Of a DNA stretch of 64,000 nucleotides, positions 46,111 through 55,587 are shown one piece after another (the first letter of the stretch is position 1; each line of letters opens with the position of its first letter). The notes under the pieces are model-generated. The model ran no database searches, was not told the DNA's origin, and saw nothing but the letters and a program-made list of their open reading frames with translations. The stretch covers positions 1-64,000 of the forward strand of contig OZ251531.1 of assembly GCA_965243185.1 (NCBI GenBank), in the 5' to 3' direction. The position numbers were made by a program, and so were the translations under genes. This stretch comes from CBDBCU01 sp965243185. GTDB lineage: Bacteria > Chloroflexota > Dehalococcoidia > Lucifugimonadales > UBA3495.

Positions 46111-46195
46111 AGCCCCTTTAACCCGCCGGCAACTTCCGAAAAACTCTTATCCGCCCCCCAAAAGCCTCCCGGTCGCCCCTGTAAAACTCCCCGCT

Positions 46196-46225
46196 AGTAT
46201 ATGAATAGCCCTTCCCCCTTGTCAA
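46196..46225 (-). promoter_or_regulatory. Promoter of yvcK
   Basis: On the minus strand TTGACA (46225-46220), 18 bases, TATACT (46201-46196). The leader is about 80 nt. Confidence 0.7.
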
Positions 46226-46267
46226 TAAAACCGGCAATTGCCGCTGTTTCCGAAAGTGTTGGGGGGA

Positions 46268-49072
46268 TTACCCCCCAAACCCGGCATACCGCTTCCCGGT
46301 CACCGACGGCTCCATCGCCAGTTGCCGGCGGATGCTGCCCACCTCCTCAGCATCCAGCCCCAAGGCGTCAATCACCGCCGCATCCAACCCCTGCCGTGCC
46401 GGGCACTCATTCATCTGCGGCAGCGGCAGCATCACCGCCGTAGCATACCGGTCATACGCCGCCGCCAGCCGGCTCACCGCCGACCCGCCAATGGCAGCAA
46501 AGTCGGGAACCGGAAAGTTCCGCATATCGTTTATCGATATATTAGGATAGGTGGGTTTCCGGTTAGAGCGGCCGCCCAACATCGCCAAAATGCCTATGGA
46601 CGAATTGAAATAGGCGCACAACGCCTTTTCATAAAGGACGGTCTCACCCAAAGCGTCGTCAATATGGCAAGGCACCCACGCCGAACCCAGACCGGGGGTG
46701 TTCAGCCGAACTCCTACTACTCTGGCTGTTTGTAAAAACAACCGGTTAGGCAGCAATAGCCGCCCCCTCTGATCCCACAAGTTTTGCGCCTGCGTAAGTT
46801 TCCCTTCTTTGGGAACAATATAGGTATCAGGGCGGGCAGACATCGTCTGAGTTAAGACGATAGGCGTCCGCTCCGATTCGGGCTTTCGCCGTTCTGACGG
46901 GGGAAGGTCAGTCTTATGGTTCCACAAGGCAACCATAGTCGGGCTTCCGGGCAACGGAGAACGGTCAAAAGATACTCGAATCCCACCACCGTCCGGCCCG
47001 ATTTTGGCAATTTCCCCCAACGCAATTACCGGGAAAAAGTTTCCTCGACCCAACTCAAGGAATTTTTCGCACAACTCAGGCACAAGAAACTGCACCGCCC
47101 CCCAATTGCCAGCGGCGATTAGACGAGCCGGCCATCGCTGAACGGTTCCATAACCTCCGGTTAATACATTGCCATCAGCGATGGCCCCGGCAACATTAAA
47201 CGCGTCGCCCGGGTTGGCCGGATTTCTAGCCAGATTTACTACTTGGGTCGGCGGCTTCTGGCCCCGTGCCGCCGGCCAACGCCGACATACAAGCAGTATT
47301 TCTCCGATACTGGTATTCTCGGAGAAGTAAATCCGCTCCGGGTCGTGAGAAGTTACGATAGTCTCCACATGGTAACGCTCTGCCAAGTGCCGGCGGATTT
47401 CCAGCGCCGAGGCATTGGTTGCCGTCACCAGCGGCAGCACCGAGGCAATTACCCCGGTTTCAGCTTTGTTGATAAAATCCGCCAACACCATAAAGGCATT
47501 GCCGTTGCTGGACAGATGAACCGGTTTGTTGGCGAACAACTCCTTTTCACGACTTTTGAGTTTCAACTCCTCCCGTTCAGTGAATTGGTCGTGCCTCAGA
47601 TCCGAGCGAGTAAAGGGAGGATTCATCATCACCAAGTCCGACGGTTCCGCCATAGCCGCCGCCGCATCTCCATTGACCTGAGTGGCTTTAGCAGTCCCGT
47701 TGGGCCAAGGCATCAACATCGGCTTCTGATCCAGAAACTCCAAAGACCCCAAATGCGCTACGCCATCCGAATCTACCCCCAACAAACTGCGCCAGATTTT
47801 CATATTGTTGAACCGGGTAGAGGGCGACAGCAAACCCAAAGTAGTTGCCGCCATGTGCGTGGCCGTCAAGTTCACATCATAACCCGCCAGCACCTGCTCA
47901 ATCAAAGCTGCGGACAAAGTGGGATCATCCCGCAGCCGAGGGTTGAGGTCCCGGATACGCTCGGCGGCTGCCATCAGCAGAGTGCCGGTGCCGCAAGCCG
48001 GATCAGTAATCCGCAATCGGGCAACAGCCGCCGGGTCGTCCCAATCGCACATATCCTCAGTAATGGCAAGGGCGGCCAGCAGAGTTGCCGCCGGCGTAGT
48101 GGTGTAAAAGGAGCCGTCGTACCGCGCCGAATCCAGAACGGTATGAAAGATGCGGCCCAACAGATCGTGACGCAAGCTGGCGATATTCTCCGACACCACC
48201 AAAGCGGCCTGTGCCGTCTCTCGAATTGCGCCGGAAATAGCCGGGTCAGGAGGACACGCGCCCAAGGCCGCCCGACCGGTCTGAAAAATGGGCTTGTAAT
48301 CCAGGGCTAGAATCAAGTTCCAAGCCTCGCGAAAAGCCGCTATTACCCCTTCGGAGTCAGCGCACCGGTTCGCCTGTGCCGGCGGCCAATCGCCGGTAAA
48401 GGGTTGGGGCGGCACCAGACGATTATCCTGTTCCGGGCGTACTCCTTGCAGGTGAATGTCCAAACGGGAATGAAACATCACGGCGGTAGCCACTACCAGC
48501 AAAGCCCGCTTGGCCGGGGCATCCCAAGGACTTCGCGCCGGTCGGCCTTTTCTGGTTTGTTGCGGCAAATCCAGAGCTTGCGCCAGCAACCGCTTCTGCG
48601 TTTCGCTAAGCCGCCGCACTCCCCCATCCAAACTACTGGACAAAGCGGCCGCCACATAGTCCGGGTTGCCCAACTGAGCCGGCGCCAGTCGGATGACTGA
48701 CACCAGCCGCTCAATATCCCCGCTGGTCCACTGCGCCGCCGTTTGACTCCCGTCCCGCACCGTCCACATAAACTGCGCCGCCGGCAGGGTTTCCCGGGTC
48801 GTGCCATCCGGGTAGCAGACCGCCACGGCGCAAGCCGCCAGTCCCTGCTCCAGTCGCGCGTCGGCGTCCCGGATGGCTTCGGCTTGCTTGGCTGGGGATT
48901 GCCCGTGTTCCGCTTCCACGGCGATAACCGCCGAACCGATCCGGACCTCCACATCAATGCGGCGGCGATTGCCCAGCTGAATCAACTCGGCGCGGGCTTC
49001 CAGTCCCCTCCGCTTCAACTCATCGCCCAGCCACACATTCAGCGTATGCTCATGCTCCCGGGTAGTCATCAT
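46268..49072 (-). CDS. Large N6-adenine DNA methylase with possible N-terminal nuclease domain (type IIG-like)
   Basis: A 934-residue protein. Residues 25-75 read RRRIDVEVRIGS then VIAVEAEHG, an Asp-x-Glu/Glu-x-Glu arrangement like a variant PD-(D/E)XK nuclease core. A helical region follows, then the methylase with motif I DPACGTGTLL (about 370) and motif IV NPPFTRSD (about 485). The C-terminal 300 residues, including NRKPTYPNISINDMRNFPVP, look like a target-recognition domain. Type IIG enzymes unite cutting and methylation in one chain. No separate specificity or helicase gene is adjacent. It starts 6 bases after the luciferase-like gene. Confidence 0.78.
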   Translation of the reverse strand: MMTTREHEHTLNVWLGDELKRRGLEARAELIQLGNRRRIDVEVRIGSAVIAVEAEHGQSPAKQAEAIRDADARLEQGLAACAVAVCYPDGTTRETLPAAQFMWTVRDGSQTAAQWTSGDIERLVSVIRLAPAQLGNPDYVAAALSSSLDGGVRRLSETQKRLLAQALDLPQQTRKGRPARSPWDAPAKRALLVVATAVMFHSRLDIHLQGVRPEQDNRLVPPQPFTGDWPPAQANRCADSEGVIAAFREAWNLILALDYKPIFQTGRAALGACPPDPAISGAIRETAQAALVVSENIASLRHDLLGRIFHTVLDSARYDGSFYTTTPAATLLAALAITEDMCDWDDPAAVARLRITDPACGTGTLLMAAAERIRDLNPRLRDDPTLSAALIEQVLAGYDVNLTATHMAATTLGLLSPSTRFNNMKIWRSLLGVDSDGVAHLGSLEFLDQKPMLMPWPNGTAKATQVNGDAAAAMAEPSDLVMMNPPFTRSDLRHDQFTEREELKLKSREKELFANKPVHLSSNGNAFMVLADFINKAETGVIASVLPLVTATNASALEIRRHLAERYHVETIVTSHDPERIYFSENTSIGEILLVCRRWPAARGQKPPTQVVNLARNPANPGDAFNVAGAIADGNVLTGGYGTVQRWPARLIAAGNWGAVQFLVPELCEKFLELGRGNFFPVIALGEIAKIGPDGGGIRVSFDRSPLPGSPTMVALWNHKTDLPPSERRKPESERTPIVLTQTMSARPDTYIVPKEGKLTQAQNLWDQRGRLLLPNRLFLQTARVVGVRLNTPGLGSAWVPCHIDDALGETVLYEKALCAYFNSSIGILAMLGGRSNRKPTYPNISINDMRNFPVPDFAAIGGSAVSRLAAAYDRYATAVMLPLPQMNECPARQGLDAAVIDALGLDAEEVGSIRRQLAMEPSVTGKRYAGFGG

Positions 49073-49078
49073 CCCCCC

Positions 49079-50305
49079 CTACGGCGCCACATCAAAGGGC
49101 CCCGGCAGCTCCAGCTCCTGCCCCATCTCCCGCACCGCCGGCAGCACCTCCCGCCCCACCAACTCTAGGCAGCGCATCGTGTCCGGGTGGGTGATGGAAC
49201 CGTCATTAGTCCACACCGCCAAAATGCCCGGCCGCACCAACTCCAGCACCTCCCGGATTTTGCGGATGACCGTATCCGGGCTGCCGATGACCAACCGATT
49301 GTCGTCAATCATCGCCTGATACATCTCATCCGTCACCGGCCCGGTGCGGAACGGGTCATTGGCCCGGGTCGCCCGCACCATCGCCTCCCGCTGATCATCC
49401 GCCCATTCGTCCCGGGTCGCCCGGTTGTAGCCCGGCGGAAAGGAATACTCCCGGGGCATCGGCACCCGCCCCACCCCCACCAACGCCTCCAGAAAGCCCC
49501 GCCCGGCCACCTTGGCCTTTTCATCCGTATCCTGCACATGAACTGGTAGCATATAGCCGAAGTTCTGCGGCCCCGCCTCGTAGCCGTGCCGCCGCGCCGC
49601 GTCCCGGTAAATGTCCTGCATATAGCTGAAAGTGTACGGAACGATGCCCAGGTAGAAGTAGGGATAGTGATGTTCGGCGCACCACGCCGCCGTTTCCGCG
49701 CTGCCCGTGCCCGGTATCCAGATGGGCGGATGCGGCTTCTGCAACGGCACCTGGAACGGGTTGACCTGGCGAAAGTGGTAATGCTTCCCTTCCCAGCGGA
49801 ACGGCCCCGGCGTAGTCCAGGTTTTCACCACCAAGTCATGAGCTTCCTCAAACCGCTCCCGGTTATAAACCGGGTTGCTGTTGGTCGCCCAACTTTCGGT
49901 ACCGCCCCCGCGCACAAAGCCCGACACCAGCCGCCCCCGGGAAATGCAGTCAATTTCCGCCAACTCCTCGGCCAGTCGCAGCGGGTTGTCGTGAATCGGC
50001 AGCGGATTGCCCATCAGGACGATTTTCGGCTTGTCGGTGATGCGGGCCAAGATGGCGGCTTCCAGGTTCATCGCCGCCCCCAAGCTGGTCGGCGTGCTGT
50101 GATGCTCGTTCAGCATCATCCCGTCAAACCCGATTTCCTCGCAGTATTCCCACTCGTCCAGGTAGTAGTTATACTGGTTCGCCGCCACCGCCGGGTCAAA
50201 GTGGGCGTTGGAGAAAGTTACCCGGTGCGCCCCGTTGGGACTGCTCTTAACATCCTCCTCGGTGTAGTTGAAGTAAGCCCGCTCGGTGAACCGCATCACA
50301 AACAT
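49079..50305 (-). CDS. LLM-class flavin-dependent oxidoreductase (luciferase-like)
   Basis: A 408-residue TIM-barrel flavoprotein of the bacterial luciferase superfamily. It shows GFDGMMLNEHHSTPTS, then LAEELAEIDCISRGRLVSGFVRGG and the PPIWIPGTGSAET phosphate region. Such enzymes use reduced FMN to oxidise varied organic compounds; the substrate is unknown. It stands between a lipoprotein gene and a DNA methylase gene, without other degradation genes in tight linkage. The start follows GAGAGG. Confidence 0.88.
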   Translation of the reverse strand: MFVMRFTERAYFNYTEEDVKSSPNGAHRVTFSNAHFDPAVAANQYNYYLDEWEYCEEIGFDGMMLNEHHSTPTSLGAAMNLEAAILARITDKPKIVLMGNPLPIHDNPLRLAEELAEIDCISRGRLVSGFVRGGGTESWATNSNPVYNRERFEEAHDLVVKTWTTPGPFRWEGKHYHFRQVNPFQVPLQKPHPPIWIPGTGSAETAAWCAEHHYPYFYLGIVPYTFSYMQDIYRDAARRHGYEAGPQNFGYMLPVHVQDTDEKAKVAGRGFLEALVGVGRVPMPREYSFPPGYNRATRDEWADDQREAMVRATRANDPFRTGPVTDEMYQAMIDDNRLVIGSPDTVIRKIREVLELVRPGILAVWTNDGSITHPDTMRCLELVGREVLPAVREMGQELELPGPFDVAP

Positions 50306-50387
50306 AGCTCAAACCTCTCAATCCCGGAGTGCGTTGGTCTAAAGTTACTCTAACCGGCAATGGACGCCAATCAGCGGCAAAAATGAA

Positions 50388-50454
50388 TTCAGTTCTGTTA
50401 TGGGGCAGTCGTCCTTCGACAAGATCAGGATTAACTTCCCATAACAGAACTGAA
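50388..50454. repeat. Long inverted repeat, 17-bp perfect arms
   Basis: TTCAGTTCTGTTATGGG (50388-50404) and its exact complement (50438-50454) enclose 33 bases that contain GTCCTTCGACAAGATCAGGA, a motif frequent in dispersed bacterial repeats. It could be a small non-autonomous element or a strong hairpin between two minus-strand genes. Confidence 0.75.
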
Positions 50455-50469
50455 CCCGGTACGCGGGGG

Positions 50470-50928
50470 CTATCTCCCTAGCTGAAGGCTAAGGTGCCAA
50501 TCCTGGCCCTCCAACTCCGACCGTGAGTACACTGAGCTGCCACGGCGGCCAACGGATACTTCGTAAAAATCCGATTCCGGGATGTCGGATAATTCAAAAG
50601 GAAACTCGCACTCAGTTTCGGTCAACGGTTCCCCCTTGCCCAAATTACCGTTCGCGATGATTTCCCCCTGCCCATCCCTCAGAACGACATCCAGACCTTC
50701 GTCTATGTCTCCATACCCGCCCGAGCCCCAGCAACCCTCGATCCCGAACCGCTTAGCGAGATCCGAACCCCAAATCTCGTCGGAGTCGTATAACGTAAAC
50801 GTACCGGTCAAGGTGTACGTCGTCGGTTCGGGCGTGGCCGTCGGCTCGGGTGCAACCATGGCACATCCAAGAGCCAACAACCCGCAAGCCACGACAAGCA
50901 CAATTCTTGAAACCATTTTGAGTTTCAC
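50470..50928 (-). CDS. Small lipoprotein of unknown function
   Basis: A 152-residue lipoprotein. The signal ends in LLALGC (Cys near residue 22), followed by a short PEPTATPEPTT linker and a compact beta-rich domain (about 35-150) with two cysteines. I recognise no family. The start is GTG 50928, 8 bases after GAGGAGG. It has lower GC and more mixed codons than its neighbours. Confidence 0.75.
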   Translation of the reverse strand: MKLKMVSRIVLVVACGLLALGCAMVAPEPTATPEPTTYTLTGTFTLYDSDEIWGSDLAKRFGIEGCWGSGGYGDIDEGLDVVLRDGQGEIIANGNLGKGEPLTETECEFPFELSDIPESDFYEVSVGRRGSSVYSRSELEGQDWHLSLQLGR

Positions 50929-50985
50929 TATAGACACCTCCTCTTTGATGATACTACCAGAAAGGCTGTGTGAATTCAAACCTTA

Positions 50986-52125
50986 TTACTCCCACAACTC
51001 CCGGGACGCCCGCCGCGCCCCCTCCACCAGCGACTCCAACTTCATCCAGACAATCTTGGAATCCACCTGCAACCGGCCGGCAAAAGTGCCAAAACCGCAG
51101 TCCACCCCGGCAATCACATTTTCCCGCCCCACCACCTCGGCATAGCGCACAATCCGGTCGCTCACCACCTCCGGGTGTTCAATAAAGTTGGAAGTGGAAT
51201 CAATAACTCCGGGGATGATAACCTTCCCCTCCGGCAGCTTGATGTCCCGCCACACCTTCCACTCGTGTTCGTGCCGGGGATTGGCCCCCGGAAATGCCAC
51301 CGCCGCCGGCCGCGCCGTCAAAACAATGTCAATTACCTCCCGCAGCGGCACATCCGTATGATGCGGCCCCAAAGTGCTGCCCCAGCAAATGTGCATCCGC
51401 ATCCGCTCCGGCGCAATGTCCGCCACCGCATAGTTCAACGCCGCCACGTGCATCGCCGCCACTTCCCGAAACTCCTCCAAAGTCAAGTGAGCAAAAATCT
51501 GATGGCGGCCCAACGCCAAATCCGGGCAGTCCAATTGCAGCAGAAACCCGGCATCCACAATGGCTTGATATTGCCGTTTCATCACTTCCGCCAGGGCGTA
51601 CAGATATTCCTCGTCCCTGGCGTAGTATTCGTTATGCAGAAAGCGGGCAATCTGCCCCGGCGATGGCGAAGTCATAAACACTTCCTCCACTGCCATATCC
51701 GCCGTCGCCGCTTTCAGGTTGTCAATATCCTGCTCCAGTGCCGGCCAATCCGACCAGGCAATCGGCCCGGTGCAAGCCGGCCGTACTTGAAAGGGCGAGG
51801 CAAAGGGTTTCAACAGTTCCGCCAGTTCGGGAAACTCCGGGTCGCCCATTCCCAGCGGCGCACTTTCCCCGTCAAAACCGGTCAGCCGGTCTTTCACATA
51901 CACCGTATAATCCACCCGCCCCTGCTCCCCGTCATTGATAACATCCAGCCCGACCGCCGCCTGCCGCGCCGCCACTTCCCCCACGGCGTCCCGCACCGCG
52001 GCGTCGAGGTCCGCCCGCTGCGGCAGCCGGGACTGCTGCTCCTCGACCAGCAAATCCAGCATCCCCCGCGGCCGCGGCAAACTGCCGGTGTGCGTAGTCA
52101 GTATCCGCTCAACACTCCGCTTCAT
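50986..52125 (-). CDS. Cobalamin-independent methionine synthase C-terminal-like protein
   Basis: A 379-residue TIM-barrel protein related to the C-terminal half of MetE and to epoxyalkane:coenzyme M transferases. The start ILTTHTGSLPRP, DVINDGEQGRVDY, QLDCPDLAL, the zinc-site candidate MHICWGST and the late VDCGFGTF are visible. It lacks the N-terminal MetE half. Free-standing members move thiol-linked or methyl groups in catabolism; the exact substrate is not known. Confidence 0.85.
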   Translation of the reverse strand: MKRSVERILTTHTGSLPRPRGMLDLLVEEQQSRLPQRADLDAAVRDAVGEVAARQAAVGLDVINDGEQGRVDYTVYVKDRLTGFDGESAPLGMGDPEFPELAELLKPFASPFQVRPACTGPIAWSDWPALEQDIDNLKAATADMAVEEVFMTSPSPGQIARFLHNEYYARDEEYLYALAEVMKRQYQAIVDAGFLLQLDCPDLALGRHQIFAHLTLEEFREVAAMHVAALNYAVADIAPERMRMHICWGSTLGPHHTDVPLREVIDIVLTARPAAVAFPGANPRHEHEWKVWRDIKLPEGKVIIPGVIDSTSNFIEHPEVVSDRIVRYAEVVGRENVIAGVDCGFGTFAGRLQVDSKIVWMKLESLVEGARRASRELWE

Positions 52126-52229
52126 AACCGCCTCCCGGCAAGTCCAGTTGGTTAGAATGAATGGTGTCCTCAGTTCCCCGCCATTGTAGCAGGAATAACT
52201 ATGCTTAACTACTTAGGAATAACCGCCCC

Positions 52230-53477
52230 TTATATCCGCAAACGCCGCAGCGTCGGCCGCCACACCCCCAGCACCAGCGTACACCCCAGACACAAACCCG
52301 CCCCGCCCGCCAGCGCCGCCGGCCAACTCACCCAATCCGCCACCAACGCCATCGGCAGCGACCCGATGAACATAAATCCGGCCGACACATACCACAAACT
52401 CATCACCCGCCCTTGCAACTCCGGATTCACCGTCAACTGCAATACCGTCGTCCCCAACGAAATGTAGCCGTTGCTCCCCAGCCCCACAAACAGCAGGATA
52501 ATCCACGAAAGCCAGTACCATTCCGACCAGGCAAATATAAACAGGCTCACCCCAAAGGTCATAATAAAGCCCAGCAGTAGCCAGTTCTTGCCCCGGGCGT
52601 TGCCCAACGCTGCCAAAACGATGTTGACCAGCAGCGACCCGACCCCGGCCGCCGTTATCAGCAATCCGGCTTCCCCGGCGCCGCTGCCCAGCGCTTCCCG
52701 GGCAAAAGCCGGCATTACCTGAATATGCGGCATCCCAAAGAACCCGAAAGCGAACCCCATCCCGATAACCGTAAAGACCACCGGCGTTTTGCGGAAATAG
52801 TCCAATCCGGCCCATAAATCCCCCAGCACATTGGCCCGCCGCGCCGGCCGGGTCTGCTCTACATCCCGCATCAGCAGGATAAACCCCACCGACAGCAAGT
52901 AGCAGAGGGCGTTAAGGTAAAGGGCGGAGCCAATATCGAGCAGTTCAATAACGCCGCCGGCCACCGCCGGGCCGACAATCCGCCCGGTATTCAGCACCGC
53001 CGAGTTCAGCACCACGGCGTTCATTATGTCTTCCCGCCCTACCAAGTTGACCACAATAGCGAGGCGGGTCGGCATATTAACCGTGTGCAACGTCCCCATC
53101 AGAAAAGCGGCGGCGTAAATGTGCCAGACCGCCACCAAGTCCGTAACCGTCAAAGTAGCAATCACCAGAATGATGACCGCCACGCCGCTTTGCGCCGCCA
53201 GCAGCAGCCGGCGCCGGTCAATGCGGTCGGCAATAATGCCGCCCAGCAGCACCAGGGTAAGGTTGGGAATCCCGTAGAAAAAGATGACCAGACCCAGTTG
53301 GGAAACCGAGTCGGTACGCTCCAGTACCAGCCAGCCCAAGGCCAGAAACTGCATCCCTTGGCCCACCGCCTGCCCAGCGGCGCTGTACCAGAACCAGCGA
53401 AAGTTGGGGTAACGCAAGGCCCGAAAAGTTGGCAGCGGGGGCAGCGCCGCCTTAATCCGTGCCGTCAGTCGGGCCAT
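52230..53477 (-). CDS. MFS transporter, EntS-like exporter
   Basis: A 415-residue major-facilitator protein with 12 hydrophobic segments. The loop 2-3 motif is GGIIADRIDRRRLLL, and FLMGTLHTVNMPTRLAIVV resembles the EntS/DHA3 exporter group. Those export siderophores or drugs; nothing nearby points to a substrate. The stop at 52230 faces the MetE-like gene on the same strand, 104 bases apart. Confidence 0.85.
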   Translation of the reverse strand: MARLTARIKAALPPLPTFRALRYPNFRWFWYSAAGQAVGQGMQFLALGWLVLERTDSVSQLGLVIFFYGIPNLTLVLLGGIIADRIDRRRLLLAAQSGVAVIILVIATLTVTDLVAVWHIYAAAFLMGTLHTVNMPTRLAIVVNLVGREDIMNAVVLNSAVLNTGRIVGPAVAGGVIELLDIGSALYLNALCYLLSVGFILLMRDVEQTRPARRANVLGDLWAGLDYFRKTPVVFTVIGMGFAFGFFGMPHIQVMPAFAREALGSGAGEAGLLITAAGVGSLLVNIVLAALGNARGKNWLLLGFIMTFGVSLFIFAWSEWYWLSWIILLFVGLGSNGYISLGTTVLQLTVNPELQGRVMSLWYVSAGFMFIGSLPMALVADWVSWPAALAGGAGLCLGCTLVLGVWRPTLRRLRI

Positions 53478-53789
53478 CTAATTCCTTTGCGCCCGGATTT
53501 ATTTCCGCTCCCGGCCCCGCCGGCCTCAGGGCTTCCCCAGTCAACTCCGGGAACGCCGGTAGCGGGGCGTCAGACCCGCAGCCTCCGCTTGCAGCAGTAG
53601 GTCAACGGCATTAGCCGCCCGCCGTTGCCGCGTTTCCGGCCGCTTGCCTTCCCCAATATAGTCGGCATATTCCTTCTGATGGGAAAAGGACAGCCGGGCA
53701 AAGACAGACTGGGCGGCGGCATTAGCTTCCAGGGCTTGGGACAATTCCTCCGGCAACTCGACAGACCGGGGACTTTCATCCCGCTCTAG

Positions 53790-54704
53790 GGCCTGTTGAC
53801 AAACCTTAAAGTGCCAGCTGGCGATTGACCGCCGGCCAGCCCCCGGGGTTCTGGCCGGTTTCCTTTTCCCGCATTGCTACTACCGTGGCCACCAAGCAAA
53901 GGGTTGCCGCGTACATTTCGCCCAACTTGCAGTAGCGCGTCGCAATTCCCCGATACTCCTTGAGGGCCGCAAAGCGGTTTTCAATCAAATGACGCAACCC
54001 ATATACCGCCGGGTCGGGCCAAGCCGGCTGTCGCCGCCGGGCCCGGGAAGGTATCACCGGCCGGATGTCCGCCGCGGCCAACCAGCTACGGATCAGGTCC
54101 GTATCATAGGCTTTGTCGGCAATCAGTTCTTGGGTGGCAACCGCACCAATCAAATCTGGCAGCACCACGCATTCCGCCGCATTGCCCGGGCGCAGGACAA
54201 ACTTGACCAGTCGCCCCATAGCGTCGGCCAAGGCCACCACCTTGGTATTCAGCCCGCCGCGACTCCGCCCGATGGCTTGGGCCAACCGGGATTGGTCGCG
54301 GGAGCGTCCCCTTTTGGGGCGCCAGTCCCGTGCTGATGCCCTTTGACAAAAGTCCCATCCACCATTACGGTGTCCAACTGAAGCTCGCCGGCCAAGCTGT
54401 TGAACAGCTGCTCAAAGACGCCGGCTTTAGTCCAGCGGCGGAACCGTTGATACACCGAGTTCCATTTCCCAAACTCCGGGGGCAAGTCGCGCCAAGGAGC
54501 TCCAGTGCGGGCAATCCACAGGATGCCCTCAACCGTGTTCCGATTTGCTTGCAGCGGTGGCCGGCCGCCTTTCTTGGGGTCGCCCCGCAAAGCCGGCTCC
54601 AGCCGCGCCCACTGCCGGTCGGATAACATCTTACGCGCCAAGCTATTCCCTCCTGATTAAGTTGCTGGTAATCTAATCAGGAGAAACGGGTTTGTCAACA
54701 GGCC
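53790..54704 (-). mobile_element. 915-bp IS5-family insertion sequence, IS427-like
   Basis: Perfect 16-bp terminal inverted repeats (GGCCTGTTGACAAACC and its complement at 53790-53805 and 54689-54704) are flanked by the target duplication CTAG (53786-53789 and 54705-54708). The size, CTAG target and two-frame transposase fit the IS427 group. Intact ends and frames suggest a recent, possibly still mobile, copy. Confidence 0.92.
53806..54641 (-). CDS. IS5-family DDE transposase in two overlapping frames
   Basis: The first frame (54641-54249) has the helix-turn-helix region DRQWARLEP, then WIARTGAPWRDLPPEFGKW and the first catalytic Asp in VMVDGTFVK. The second frame (54285-53806) has GRSRGGLNTKV, the second Asp in LIADKAYDTD and the Glu in RHLIENRFAALKEY. 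They overlap by 37 bases; a -1 shift at the CCAAAAGGGG run near 54312-54315 would give one transposase of about 275 residues. This arrangement is normal for the group. Confidence 0.9.
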
Positions 54705-55040
54705 CTAGGACAAAACTGGCCGTATCCCCCACCGTTACGCCGGCCTTGTCCCGCAGTTCCTTGTTCACCACCAGGATATGCTCCCCGCCGCCCTGCGGTA
54801 GCAGCGACGACCGATAAGGAATCCCGTTAATCGTGCCTTTCACCGCCACCCGCCCCTTAACCCCGAACTCCCTTTCCACGCTGAACGGCGCCCGGATAAA
54901 AGTCCACGCCCCCGCATATCCGGCCGTTCCAAAGTCGCCTCAAACTGATAATCCGGCATAAAGAACCGCCATCCGCCCCTGAATTCGCAACCGGGATTTT
55001 ACCCATCCGGCCAGCCCGCTACAAGCCATCATCCCACCCC

Positions 55041-55574
55041 CTACTGCACAAACCGGTGAAACACCTCCTCCTCCGTCAACGACTCCCGCCCGAACCACCG
55101 GTCTTCGATGGCTTGGTAAATATCCGCCAACCCGGCCGTAATCCCGTCAGTAACCTCAATCACCCGTTCCGGCGCCTCCAGCCCGGCATCCTCCACCGCC
55201 TCCAGTTCCATAATCACCCCGGATATGGCCCGAATCAATTCCACCGGCGCCACTTGCGTCGCATTCATCCGCGCCTTGACCAGAGACTGCAACGCCGCCG
55301 AAGCCGGATTCCGCAGCAGAATTTCCCCGGCCGCCGACCCCGGGGCGTCCACCGCAACCCCCAGCGTATCCGCAACCCGGCCCAAAGCGGCGGCAAAATC
55401 TCCACCATCGTCCCCGGCCGCCAGCGTCTGCCGCGCCGCCCCGTTCACCGAACGCGACACACTTTCCGCCCGTTCCAGCCACCGCCCCAGCCAAATCAGG
55501 TTATACACCCGCGAATCCGTCAGCCAACTCCCCGGCGAAACCGCCAAAGACCGCGGTTCCATCAATTCAACCAT
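55041..55574 (-). CDS. Alpha-E domain protein (DUF403), short form
   Basis: A 177-residue helical protein with the family start SRVYNLIWLGRWLERAES and the end AIEDRWFGRESLTEEEVFHRF. Usual alpha-E proteins have about 310 residues, so this is a compact form or lacks the middle. It is the last gene of an operon with transglutaminase and circularly permuted ATP-grasp genes, a conserved trio thought to make or modify a peptide. The start is ATG 55574, 7 bases after GAGGGGG. Confidence 0.83.
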   Translation of the reverse strand: MVELMEPRSLAVSPGSWLTDSRVYNLIWLGRWLERAESVSRSVNGAARQTLAAGDDGGDFAAALGRVADTLGVAVDAPGSAAGEILLRNPASAALQSLVKARMNATQVAPVELIRAISGVIMELEAVEDAGLEAPERVIEVTDGITAGLADIYQAIEDRWFGRESLTEEEVFHRFVQ

Positions 55575-55587
55575 AGCTGCGCCCCCT

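Larger units (their letters stand above)
53541..54959 (-). pseudogene. DUF1905/YdeI-OmdA family protein, broken by an IS and a frameshift
   Basis: The N-terminal part starts at ATG 54959 (MPDYQFEATLERPD). It then needs one extra G in the GGGGG run near 54916 to continue as AWTFIRAPFSVEREFGVKG and on through the DUF1905 core to DTASFVL. There the IS is inserted at CTAG. The C-terminal part (ERDESPRSVELPEELSQAL... to 53541) is the OmdA/YdeI domain with KEYADYI and KRPETRQRR. Removing the IS and one CTAG rejoins the frame exactly. The function of the family is unclear; some members are linked to resistance to bacteriocins or antimicrobial peptides. Confidence 0.85.
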
